Of a stretch of DNA of 64,000 bases, positions 34,650 to 43,130 are shown piece after piece. The notes under the pieces were generated by a model, which was not told the DNA's origin, ran no database searches, and worked only from the letters and a program-made list of their open reading frames with translations. Position numbers and translations under genes: made by a program. Numbering within the stretch: the stretch's first letter is position 1; each line of letters begins with the position of its first letter. Origin of the DNA: Bosea sp. 685 (GTDB taxonomy: Bacteria; Pseudomonadota; Alphaproteobacteria; Rhizobiales; Beijerinckiaceae); assembly GCF_031884435.1 (NCBI RefSeq), contig NZ_CP134779.1, positions 3,534,001 through 3,598,000 on the forward strand, read 5' to 3'.

Positions 34650-34831
34650 GCGCGCCGAAATCGGCCGTGGTCAAGATTAGGCACACGGTGCTTTCGTGCT
34701 TGTTCCGCCCCATTGCGCCACGTTACGATGCGTGAGCGTGGCTGACACAACGTTTGCCGGCTGCGTGACGAAGCGGGATGCGCCGCTCACGCCTTGATCT
34801 GGAATCACGACGATGGCTCGAAGGCTCGGCG

Positions 34832-36169
34832 ATGTCTTGGAACAGTAAGGTCGTCTGGGGAGAAGGACTTTTTCTGCGGCCGCATCATCTGCAGCAGGCG
34901 GATCGCTATCTCGAAAACCTCGTCGATGCGCGCACGCGCTTCATCACGCCCTACCCCTGGGGCTTTTCGACACTCGAGATCGACCGCGACCTCGCCCAGC
35001 AGAGCCGCTTCGGCCTGCGCCGCGCGTCGGGCATCCTGCCTGACGGCACGCCCTTCGACATTCCCGCCCACAGCCCCCTGCCCGCTCCCATCGATGTGCC
35101 GGACGGCGCCGCCAAGCAGATGCTCTGGCTGACCATGCCGGTCGCGGCGGCCAATACGCGCGAGATCGACGAGCCGACGAGCGCTACCGCCAGTCGCTAT
35201 GTCAGCGCCAGCGAGACGCTGATCGACTCGACTGCCGCCATGCGCGTCGAGGAGGAGATCGACGTTGCCTATCCCCGGCTCGGCTTCGATCTGCGCAAGA
35301 CGGCCAAGCCCGGCTATGTCGGCATGCCGATCGCCCGCATCGTCGAGGTGCGCGACAAGACCATCGTCTTCGACGACAAGTTCATCCCGCCCGTGCTGAT
35401 CACCTCGGCCTATCCCGCGATCGATGGCTGGATCGACCGCGCCATCGGCTGGATCGAGGCCAAGCTGGAGGAGCTGGCGCGCTATGCGGCGGACCCCACC
35501 GCCGGCGGCGGGCTGCAGAGCGCCGATTTCTTCGTGCTGCAGCTGCTCAACCGGCACCTGCCGGTGCTGCAGCATTTCCGGCATTCGCGCTATATCCATC
35601 CGGAGCGGCTCTATGAGGAGTTCGTGCGGATGGTCGGCGAACTCGCGACCTTCGCCACGCCGGAGCGCCGGACGCGAACCTATCCGCGCTACGACCACGA
35701 CAATCTCGAACTCGTCTTCGAGCCGATCCTGCGCGACCTGCAGGATTTCCTCAGCGCCAGGCTCGGCCGCCGCGCTATCCGGCTCGAGCTGATCGAGCGC
35801 GCGCCCAACGCCTTCGTCTCGACGATCCGCGACCGCAGCCTGTTCCGCAACGCCAATTTCGTGCTGGAGGTCGCGGCGCGCCGCCCCCTGATCGAGATCC
35901 AGCTGCAATTCCCGCAGCTCTTCAAGATCGGCCCGAACACGAAGATGAACGACATCGTCAACGCCCATCTGCCGGGCGTCGGCCTCAATCACATTCCGAC
36001 CCCGCCGCCGCAGATCCGCGCGGTCGCGGACCATGTCTACTTCCTGCTGGACAAGAACTCTCCACTCTGGCCTGAATTCAGCACGGCAAACGCGATCGGC
36101 CTGCATTTCTCGGGCGACTGGCCGGAACTGCAGCTCGATCTCTGGGCGATCCTCGGAGACAGGCGATGA
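34832..36169 (+). CDS. tssK: T6SS baseplate subunit TssK (ImpJ/VasE)
   Basis: A 445-residue protein. The N-terminus KVVWGEGLFLRPHHLQQADR is the TssK signature (W-x-x-G-x-x-L-x-P-H-H-F/L-Q). Further TssK elements include LQLLNRHLPVLQHFRHSRYI and HPERLYEEFVRMVGELATF. TssK connects the baseplate to the TssL/TssM membrane complex. The frame opens at 34778, but the family start and position fit ATG 34832. Its stop overlaps the tssL start (ATGA). Confidence 0.95.
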   Translation: MSWNSKVVWGEGLFLRPHHLQQADRYLENLVDARTRFITPYPWGFSTLEIDRDLAQQSRFGLRRASGILPDGTPFDIPAHSPLPAPIDVPDGAAKQMLWLTMPVAAANTREIDEPTSATASRYVSASETLIDSTAAMRVEEEIDVAYPRLGFDLRKTAKPGYVGMPIARIVEVRDKTIVFDDKFIPPVLITSAYPAIDGWIDRAIGWIEAKLEELARYAADPTAGGGLQSADFFVLQLLNRHLPVLQHFRHSRYIHPERLYEEFVRMVGELATFATPERRTRTYPRYDHDNLELVFEPILRDLQDFLSARLGRRAIRLELIERAPNAFVSTIRDRSLFRNANFVLEVAARRPLIEIQLQFPQLFKIGPNTKMNDIVNAHLPGVGLNHIPTPPPQIRAVADHVYFLLDKNSPLWPEFSTANAIGLHFSGDWPELQLDLWAILGDRR

Positions 36170-37749
36170 CCGAGCCCAAAGACCCGTTCGAACCTGCCTA
36201 CAACCCCAATGAGCGCACGGTGGTGCGGCCCAATCCCGGTGGCAGGCGCCCGGTCGCGCCGAGCCCGCCCATCCCGCAGCCCGAGCAGCCGGGCCCGTTC
36301 ACGCCGTCGGCCTACCCGCCCCCGCCCGCCTCCTACCATCCGGCCTCAGGCTACCAGCCGCCGCCGAGCTACCCACAGACAGATCCCAACGCCGCCGCGC
36401 AGGACGCCTGGGCCGACGCGCCGGGCCAAAACTATCAGCAGCCGGCCCCACCGCCCTACCAGCCGCCGCCGGTGCAGAGCTACGCTCCCCCGCCCCAACC
36501 CGCGCCGCAGCCGCAAACATCAGGCTCCGTGCCTCAGGTCGCGCCGCGCGAGATGCCGGTGGCGCCCAATGAAAATCCGATCATGAGCGCGGCCGCGCCG
36601 ATCCTCTCGATCCTCGGGCGCCTGCGCGTGGCCCTGGCCTATGCCTCGTTCAGCCAGCTGATGGACCAGGTCGCCGGCGCGATCCAGCGCTTCGAGGCCG
36701 ACGTCACCGGCGCCGGCATCGGCCAGGAGCAGGCCAAGCAAGCGAAGTACACGCTCTGCGCCACCGCCGACGACATCGTCCAGAACATCCCGGCGCAGGA
36801 TCGCCAGCTCTGGACGCAGTACAGCATGCTGAGCCGCTTCTTCGGCGAGCGCACCGGCGGCATCCGCTTCTTCGAGGAACTCGACCGGGCCAAGCAGGAC
36901 CCGATCCTGAACTACAATGTGCTGGAGCTGCAGCATGCCTGCCTGGCGCTGGGCTTCCAGGGCGTGCACCGGACCTCGGCCGGCGGCCCGGCGACCTTGC
37001 AGACGATCCAGCGCAATCTCTACGAGACGCTGCGGCGCGTGAAGCAGCGCGTCAATCAGGAGCTCTCGCCGCGCTGGCAGGGCCAGGACATGGCGGCGCG
37101 CGGCACGACCGTGCGCATCCCGTTCTGGGCGATGGCCTCGCTTGCGGGCGTCCTGCTACTCGCCATGTACCTGACCCTGCGTTCGCTTTTGAGCTCCGGC
37201 AGCGACGCGGTGATCGACGATGTCGGCCGCATCTTCCCGACGACCGACGTCTCGATCGAGCGGCGCGTCGTCCAGCCGGTGAAGCCCACGCCTCCGCCGC
37301 CGATCAAGACGACGCAGCTCGAACGCATCCGCGCGGCGCTGGCGACCGAGATCGGCGAGCAGAAGCTGGCGGTGGATTCGGTCTCGACCGGCATCATCGT
37401 GCGCGTCAACAGCTTCGCCTCCTTCGAGCCCGGCAAGGCGACGGTGATCGACGCCTTCCGCCCGCTCGCCAAGCGCATCGCGCAGACGCTGGAGAAGGAG
37501 CCCGGCCAGATCAAGGTCACCGGCCACTCCGACAACACGCCGATCAAGACCGTGCGCTTCGCCAATAACTACGAATTGTCGGTCGAACGCGCCAAGGCCG
37601 TCGGGGCCCTCCTCACCGAGGATCTCAGCGACAAGAAGCGTATCGTCGCCGACGGCAAGGGCGACACCGCGCCCATCGCCTCGAACGATACGATCGAAGG
37701 TCGCGCGCGCAACCGGCGCGTCGACGTCCAGATCCCTCATGAACGCTGA
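36166..37749 (+). CDS. tssL: T6SS membrane complex subunit TssL with C-terminal OmpA domain
   Basis: A 527-residue protein in four parts. Residues about 20-130 are a Pro/Gln-rich disordered tail. Residues 140-310 are the DotU/TssL cytoplasmic domain (YTLCATADDIVQNIPAQDR, LSRFFGERTGGIRFFEELDR). A membrane helix follows at about 318-338 (FWAMASLAGVLLLAMYLTLR). Residues 405-525 form a periplasmic OmpA/MotB peptidoglycan-binding domain (VTGHSDNTPIKTVRFANNYE, ERAKAVGALL, GRARNRRVDVQI). Such extended TssL anchors the complex to the cell wall, which may replace the TssJ/TagL function. The start overlaps tssK. Confidence 0.95.
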   Translation: MTEPKDPFEPAYNPNERTVVRPNPGGRRPVAPSPPIPQPEQPGPFTPSAYPPPPASYHPASGYQPPPSYPQTDPNAAAQDAWADAPGQNYQQPAPPPYQPPPVQSYAPPPQPAPQPQTSGSVPQVAPREMPVAPNENPIMSAAAPILSILGRLRVALAYASFSQLMDQVAGAIQRFEADVTGAGIGQEQAKQAKYTLCATADDIVQNIPAQDRQLWTQYSMLSRFFGERTGGIRFFEELDRAKQDPILNYNVLELQHACLALGFQGVHRTSAGGPATLQTIQRNLYETLRRVKQRVNQELSPRWQGQDMAARGTTVRIPFWAMASLAGVLLLAMYLTLRSLLSSGSDAVIDDVGRIFPTTDVSIERRVVQPVKPTPPPPIKTTQLERIRAALATEIGEQKLAVDSVSTGIIVRVNSFASFEPGKATVIDAFRPLAKRIAQTLEKEPGQIKVTGHSDNTPIKTVRFANNYELSVERAKAVGALLTEDLSDKKRIVADGKGDTAPIASNDTIEGRARNRRVDVQIPHER

Positions 37750-37767
37750 CCTGAGGCGGAGGCGCTC

Positions 37768-40700
37768 GTGACCCTGGCAATCTGGTTCCGCATCGTCATC
37801 AGCCTGATCGGGCTTGCCGCCTTCGGCGCGCTGGTCTGGTTCGCCAGCCCGTTGATCTCGATCGCCGGGATCTATCCCTTCGATTCCGAATGGGTGCGCT
37901 TCGCCATCATCGCGGTGGTCTCGCTCATCGTGCTCGGCCTGCTGGTCTGGGGCATCATCCGGCGCAGGCGCGAGGCGGCGGCGCTGGAGCAGGGCCTGGC
38001 CGATGCCGCCGTCGACGAAGGCGATGGCGACGTGCTCGGCGAGCGCATGGCGGACGCGCTGTTGACGCTGAAGAAATCCGCGGGCTCGAGCGCGACTTAT
38101 CTCTACGAGCTGCCCTGGTATGTGCTGATCGGCCCGCCGGGCTCCGGCAAGACCACGGCCCTGGTCAATTCGGGGCTGAAGTTCCCACTCGCCAAGGGCG
38201 GCGCGCCGTCCGCCGTCGCGGGCGTCGGCGGCACGCGCTATTGCGATTGGTGGTTCACCGACGACGCCGTGCTGATCGACACGGCCGGCCGTTACACCAC
38301 GCAGGATTCCGACGCCTCGGCCGACCGCAAGAGCTGGCTCGCCTTCCTCGACCTGCTCAAGAAGAACCGGCCGAACCAGCCAATCAACGGCGTCATGCTG
38401 GCGATCAGCATCGAGGATGTGCTGACCGCATCGCCGGCCGAACTCAACGCCCATTCCGATGCGATCCGGGCGCGATTGACCGAGTTGCACGACAATCTCA
38501 AGGTCGATTTCCCGGTCTATGCGCTGTTCACCAAGATGGACCTCGTTTCCGGGTTCATGGAGTATTTCCAGCATCTGAACGAGGCCTCGCGGCGCGTGGT
38601 CTGGGGCCATACCTTCCAGACCGACGACAAGACGCTGAACATGATCAGCGAGGTGCCCGACGAGTTCGACGCGCTGGTGGAGCGTCTCAATTCCGAATTG
38701 CCCGACCGGCTCCAGGAAGAGCCCACGCCCAGCGCGCGCGTGCAGATCTTCGGCTTCCCGACCCAGATGGCGGCGGTGAAGAACCCGATCATCGAGTTCC
38801 TCAACCGCATCTTCGAGCCGACGCGCTATCATTCGCGCGCGACCCTGCGCGGCTTCTATTTCACCTCTGGCACGCAGCAGGGCACGCCGATCGACCAGTT
38901 GATCGGCGCGATGGCGCGCAATTTCGGCGCGAACCAGGTTGCCGCCGCTGCGATGTCGGGCTCGGGCAAGAGCTTCTTCCTCACCGATCTGATCACCAAG
39001 GTGGTGATCGGCGAATCCGCCTGGGTCTCGACCGACCGCAGGGCAGTGCGCCGCGCCTTCGCCTTGAAGGCGGCCGCCTACAGCGTGCTGGCTCTGGTGA
39101 CGCTAGGCGGGGCGGCCGCGTGGTGGACGAGCTACACCCGCAATGTCGACCTGATCGCCGAGACCAACGACCAGACCAAGACCTTCGTGGCGACCGCAGC
39201 CCCGATCATCCAGGAGCCGACCGTCGCCGATCGCGATCTGGAGAAGATCGTGCCGCTGCTCGACGCATTGCGCGCCCTGCCCGCCGGCTATGCGCAGGAG
39301 GGCGTCTCGCCGCCCATGCGGGCGACTTTCGGCCTGAGCCAGTGGGACCGGCTCGGCTCGTCCTCGGAAGCGGTCTACAAGACCGGGCTGGAGCGCCTGC
39401 TGCGCTCACGCCTGATCTTCCGCATGGAAGAGCTGATCGAGGCCAACCGATCGCGGCCCGATTTCATCTATGAGGCGCTCAAGGTCTATCTCATCCTCGG
39501 CGGCCGCCAGAAGATGGACGAGGATCTGATCCTGCTCTGGATGCGGCGCGACTGGGTCGACAATCTCTATCAGGGCGCCGCCAATGTGCGCCTGCGCGAG
39601 GAACTCAGCCAGCACCTCACCGCGATGCTGCGCCTGCCCGATTCCGGCGGCGCCGGTACGCTGACGCTCAACGAACCCTTGATCGAGGAGGCGCAGAAGA
39701 CGCTGGCGCGGTTGAGCCTGGCCGAGCGCGCCTATCAATTGCTGCGCGTCCAGGCGCGCGCCTCGCCGGGCAAGCCCGATTGGACGGCCGCCGCCAAGGG
39801 CGGCGCCGACGCCAAGCTCGTCTTCGAAGGGCCCCGCGGCGGCGAGCTCGAGAATGTCCGCGTGCCGTTCTTCTATACCTATGCCGGCTTCCATGAGGGC
39901 TTCATCGGCCGCCTGCGCGACGTCGCCAAGCAGATCGAAGAGGAGCGCTGGGTGCTGGGCACGGCCGGCGACCAGACCGCCGTCTCTGATCAGTACGAGG
40001 CGCTGCCGCGCGCCTTGCTGGAGCTCTACGCCAAGGATTTCATTGCCTCCTGGCAGGGCACGATGGCAGCACTGCGCTTCCGGCCGCTGCTCGCCAACAA
40101 GCCGCAATATCCGGCGCTGAGCGCGGCGTCGGCCGTCACCTCGCCGCTGAAGCAGGTGTTGGAATCGATCCGCGACGAGACCAAGCTCACCCGCGAGCGC
40201 CCTGCACCACCGGCCGGGCAGACCGCGACGCAATCGGCAGCCGGCTCCTTGAGCCAGGCCCAGCAGGCGCAGAACCTGGCGCAGCGGCTCGGCGTCAGCA
40301 CGGGCAATTCCTCGACGACGCTCTCGCGGATGGATATCGCGCTCAAGGCGATGGAGAAGCCCAACACCGCCAGTGGAGAACAGGCCCCGGGCGCGACCAT
40401 CGAGGCGGCCTTCAAACCGTTCCACCAATTATTCGAGGGCGAGCAGGGCCGCCGGCCGATCGACCAGGTGCTGCTCGCCTTCTCCGAGGTGAACCAGAAT
40501 CTGCGCCTGCTCGCGACCAACCCGGCGCTGGCGCCGCAGGTCAACGCCACCTTGCCGGGGCAGATCCAGACTTTGCGCAACAGCGCCAACCTGATCCCGC
40601 AGCCCTTCTCCAACCTGATCCAGACCGCCGCCACGAGCTTCGAGAATGAATTGACCGGCAGTTCTGTCTCGCAGCTCCTGCAGGATCTGCGCTCGCAGGT

Positions 40701-41394
40701 CACCGCGACCTGCAACCTGATCGTGACCAACCGCTACCCCTTCGCACGCGGCAGCGACCGCGACGTGCCACTGGCCGATTTCGGCCGGTTGTTCGGCACG
40801 GGCGGCATCATGGACAAGTTCTACACCACCAATCTCGCGCCGCTGGTCGATACGTCCAAGCCCGAATGGGCCTTCAAGCAGAACATCAGCGTGGCGCGCT
40901 CGCTGCCGCCCGCCGCGCTCAAGGAGTTCCAGCGCGCCGCCGACATCAAGGACGCGTTCTTCGGCACCGGCGGCAACATGCCCTCCTTCACCATGGCGAT
41001 CACGCCGCAGCCGGCGGCGAGTTCCGGCTCCGCGCCGACGATCAAGCTCGACATCAGCGGCGTCGCAGTCGTGGCGCAGGCGGGCGGCGGGCCGACGCCG
41101 GTGGTCTGGCCGGGGCCCGCCGGGCTCGACCGCACGGTGATCTCGAGCCAGACCACGAGCACGGGGCTGTTTGGCGGCGTGACCAGCAGCCCGCCCGTCT
41201 TCGGACCGGAGAAGCGCGGCCCCTGGGCCTTCTTCCGCTTCCTCGATCTCGGCTCGGTGTCGAAGCGCGGCGAGGCCCTGGTCGCCAGCTACTCCGTCGG
41301 CGGCCAGTCGATTTCCTACCAGATCAACGTATCGTCCCTGAAGAACCCGCTGACATTGCCGGCCCTGCGGGAATTCAGATGTCCGGGAGGCTGA
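37768..41394 (+). CDS. tssM: T6SS membrane complex subunit TssM (IcmF)
   Basis: A 1208-residue inner-membrane protein starting at GTG 37768 after GGCGGAGG. Two N-terminal membrane helices (IVISLIGLAAFGALVWFASP and VRFAIIAVVSLIVLGLLVWG), then a cytoplasmic GTPase-like domain with Walker A GPPGSGKTTALVNSGLKF at about 122-130 and VLIDTAGRY as Walker B. A third helix near 440 (YSVLALVTLGGAAAWW) leads to the large periplasmic region with ImcF-related and C-terminal domains. TssM makes the trans-envelope channel with TssL. It is followed six bases later by tagF. Confidence 0.95.
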   Translation: MTLAIWFRIVISLIGLAAFGALVWFASPLISIAGIYPFDSEWVRFAIIAVVSLIVLGLLVWGIIRRRREAAALEQGLADAAVDEGDGDVLGERMADALLTLKKSAGSSATYLYELPWYVLIGPPGSGKTTALVNSGLKFPLAKGGAPSAVAGVGGTRYCDWWFTDDAVLIDTAGRYTTQDSDASADRKSWLAFLDLLKKNRPNQPINGVMLAISIEDVLTASPAELNAHSDAIRARLTELHDNLKVDFPVYALFTKMDLVSGFMEYFQHLNEASRRVVWGHTFQTDDKTLNMISEVPDEFDALVERLNSELPDRLQEEPTPSARVQIFGFPTQMAAVKNPIIEFLNRIFEPTRYHSRATLRGFYFTSGTQQGTPIDQLIGAMARNFGANQVAAAAMSGSGKSFFLTDLITKVVIGESAWVSTDRRAVRRAFALKAAAYSVLALVTLGGAAAWWTSYTRNVDLIAETNDQTKTFVATAAPIIQEPTVADRDLEKIVPLLDALRALPAGYAQEGVSPPMRATFGLSQWDRLGSSSEAVYKTGLERLLRSRLIFRMEELIEANRSRPDFIYEALKVYLILGGRQKMDEDLILLWMRRDWVDNLYQGAANVRLREELSQHLTAMLRLPDSGGAGTLTLNEPLIEEAQKTLARLSLAERAYQLLRVQARASPGKPDWTAAAKGGADAKLVFEGPRGGELENVRVPFFYTYAGFHEGFIGRLRDVAKQIEEERWVLGTAGDQTAVSDQYEALPRALLELYAKDFIASWQGTMAALRFRPLLANKPQYPALSAASAVTSPLKQVLESIRDETKLTRERPAPPAGQTATQSAAGSLSQAQQAQNLAQRLGVSTGNSSTTLSRMDIALKAMEKPNTASGEQAPGATIEAAFKPFHQLFEGEQGRRPIDQVLLAFSEVNQNLRLLATNPALAPQVNATLPGQIQTLRNSANLIPQPFSNLIQTAATSFENELTGSSVSQLLQDLRSQVTATCNLIVTNRYPFARGSDRDVPLADFGRLFGTGGIMDKFYTTNLAPLVDTSKPEWAFKQNISVARSLPPAALKEFQRAADIKDAFFGTGGNMPSFTMAITPQPAASSGSAPTIKLDISGVAVVAQAGGGPTPVVWPGPAGLDRTVISSQTTSTGLFGGVTSSPPVFGPEKRGPWAFFRFLDLGSVSKRGEALVASYSVGGQSISYQINVSSLKNPLTLPALREFRCPGG

Positions 41395-41400
41395 GGCAGG

Positions 41401-42147
41401 ATGCATTGCGCCCTTTTCGGCAAGCTACCGGCCAAGCGCGATTTCATCGCGGTGAACATGCCGCGCGAACTCCTGCGCTTCTGGGAGATCTGGCTGCAGG
41501 GCGGCATGGCGGCCAGCATCCAGGCGCTCGGGCCAGGCTGGAAGGAGGTCTATCTCAGCGCGCCGATCTGGCGCTTCTGGCTCGGCTCCTCGCATCTCGG
41601 CTGCGAGGTGCTCGGCGCCTTCATGCCTTCGCTCGACGGCGTCGGCCGCTATTTCCCGCTCGCCGTCCTGGCGATGGCGCCCGAAGGCCAGGCCTTCGCC
41701 GCGCCGACCGAGAACGCGCAGGCCTCATGGTTCGAGAGCGCGGAGGCCTTCCTGCTCGATACGCTGGAGCCCGACGCCGTCTATGAGGCGACACTGGCTG
41801 CGCTCGAAAGCCTGCCCTTGCCCGAGAGCGTCGCGCGCGACACGCAGCCAGCAGTCGTCGCCTCCAATCGCGGGCTGCTTGGTGTGAGCGACGACGCCAC
41901 GACCGAGATTCCAGCCTTGCTGGCGCGGCTCGAACGCTCGGACAAGGCCGCCCGCCAGGCGGCCGGCTCCTGGTGGTGGAGCATCGGTGGCGATAGCTTT
42001 CCCGCGCTTGCGCTCCGTGCCGAGCGGCTGCCGGAAGCGCAGCATTTCACGTTGCTGCTGACGGGTCCGACCGCCGGTCCCGAGAGCGGCGGCGCTGATA
42101 AGAGCGGCGAGAGCGCACAACCGGCCAGGATCGGAGTCGAGCCTTGA
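41401..42147 (+). CDS. tagF: T6SS-associated protein TagF (ImpM)
   Basis: A 248-residue protein. The N-terminal ImpM/DUF2094 domain is clear: LFGKLPAKRDFIAVNMPREL, then LQGGMAASIQALGPGWKEVY and SAPIWRFWLGSS with GVGRYFPLAVLA. TagF is a negative post-translational regulator of T6SS, acting through or alongside the FHA protein. In some species it is fused to PppA; here the two are separate but adjacent, the stop overlapping the pppA start. Confidence 0.92.
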   Translation: MHCALFGKLPAKRDFIAVNMPRELLRFWEIWLQGGMAASIQALGPGWKEVYLSAPIWRFWLGSSHLGCEVLGAFMPSLDGVGRYFPLAVLAMAPEGQAFAAPTENAQASWFESAEAFLLDTLEPDAVYEATLAALESLPLPESVARDTQPAVVASNRGLLGVSDDATTEIPALLARLERSDKAARQAAGSWWWSIGGDSFPALALRAERLPEAQHFTLLLTGPTAGPESGGADKSGESAQPARIGVEP

Positions 42148-43010
42148 TGGACAGCACCCTTCCGCCCCCGTCCATGCGCGCGAGCAACGATCCGCTCGCC
42201 ATGCTTGCCGGTGCGCTCGACCAGCAGGCCAGCTTCCGCTTCGAGACCGGAGCGGCCACCGATGTCGGCAAGGTGCGCAGCGAGAACGAGGACAGCTACA
42301 TCGTTCACACTGACGCCGGCCTCTGGTGCGTCGCCGACGGCATGGGCGGCTACGAGGCCGGCAAGCTCGCCTCCTCCACCGTCGTCGAGACGCTGCGCAC
42401 GATCGGCCAGGCGGCTTCGCCGGCGGACCTTCTCGCGCGGTTCCAGGACCGGGTGCTGCAGGCCAATATCGGCCTGCGCAAGGCCGGCGAGGAACGAGGC
42501 CTCACGACCTTCGGCACCACCGTCGTCGCCCTCTTGATCTATGAGCGCTTCTTCGCCTGCTGCTGGGCCGGCGACAGCCGGACCTACCGCATCCGGCAAG
42601 GCCGGCTGTCGCAGGTCTCGCGCGACCATACCGAGGTGCAGGACCTCGTCGACCAGGGACAGTTGACCCCGGAGGAAGCCAAGCGCTGGCCGGGGCGCAA
42701 CATCATCACGCGCGCCATCGGCGTGAGCGACCTTCCCGATCTCGACCTGATTCAGGGCGTGGTGGAAGACGGGGACGTTTTCGTGCTATGCAGCGATGGC
42801 CTGACCGGCCATGTCTCGGATACCGAAATCCTGGCCGGCGTGGCCGGGCGTGCGCCGCAAGCGGCCTGCGACCATCTGGTCGAGCTCACTCTTGCGCGCG
42901 GCGCGAGCGACAACGTCACGGTGATCGTCGTGGCCTGCGAGCCTAAGGACGCGGAAGCGCCAGTCTCCCCCTCGCCGGCCAGAAGCGACGCCGACGGGCG
43001 CGAGGCTTGA
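42147..43010 (+). CDS. pppA: T6SS PP2C-type Ser/Thr phosphatase PppA
   Basis: A 287-residue PP2C phosphatase. The metal-binding Asp motifs are visible: KVRSENEDSYIVH, VADGMGGYEAGKLASS, WAGDSRTYRIR, and VLCSDGLTGHVSD near the end with ASDNVTVIVV. In T6SS it dephosphorylates FHA/TssL proteins that PpkA phosphorylates. I chose ATG 42147 over TTG 42144; it overlaps the tagF stop (TGATG). PpkA follows. Confidence 0.93.
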   Translation: MDSTLPPPSMRASNDPLAMLAGALDQQASFRFETGAATDVGKVRSENEDSYIVHTDAGLWCVADGMGGYEAGKLASSTVVETLRTIGQAASPADLLARFQDRVLQANIGLRKAGEERGLTTFGTTVVALLIYERFFACCWAGDSRTYRIRQGRLSQVSRDHTEVQDLVDQGQLTPEEAKRWPGRNIITRAIGVSDLPDLDLIQGVVEDGDVFVLCSDGLTGHVSDTEILAGVAGRAPQAACDHLVELTLARGASDNVTVIVVACEPKDAEAPVSPSPARSDADGREA

Positions 43011-43130
43011 AGCGATGCGGTGGCATGAAACAGGGATGACGGAGATGCGGCGGCTTTGCCGTCGCCTTGTCCGTGCCCTGTCGGCCACCGGCTCCGGCGA
43101 AGGCTCCGGCTCCGGCGAAGGCTTGGCGCC

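Noticed and set aside
34679..34694. Sigma-54-like GGCAC...GC element before tssK
   Set aside because: The GG and GC are 8 bases apart, not the 10 needed for a -24/-12 promoter.
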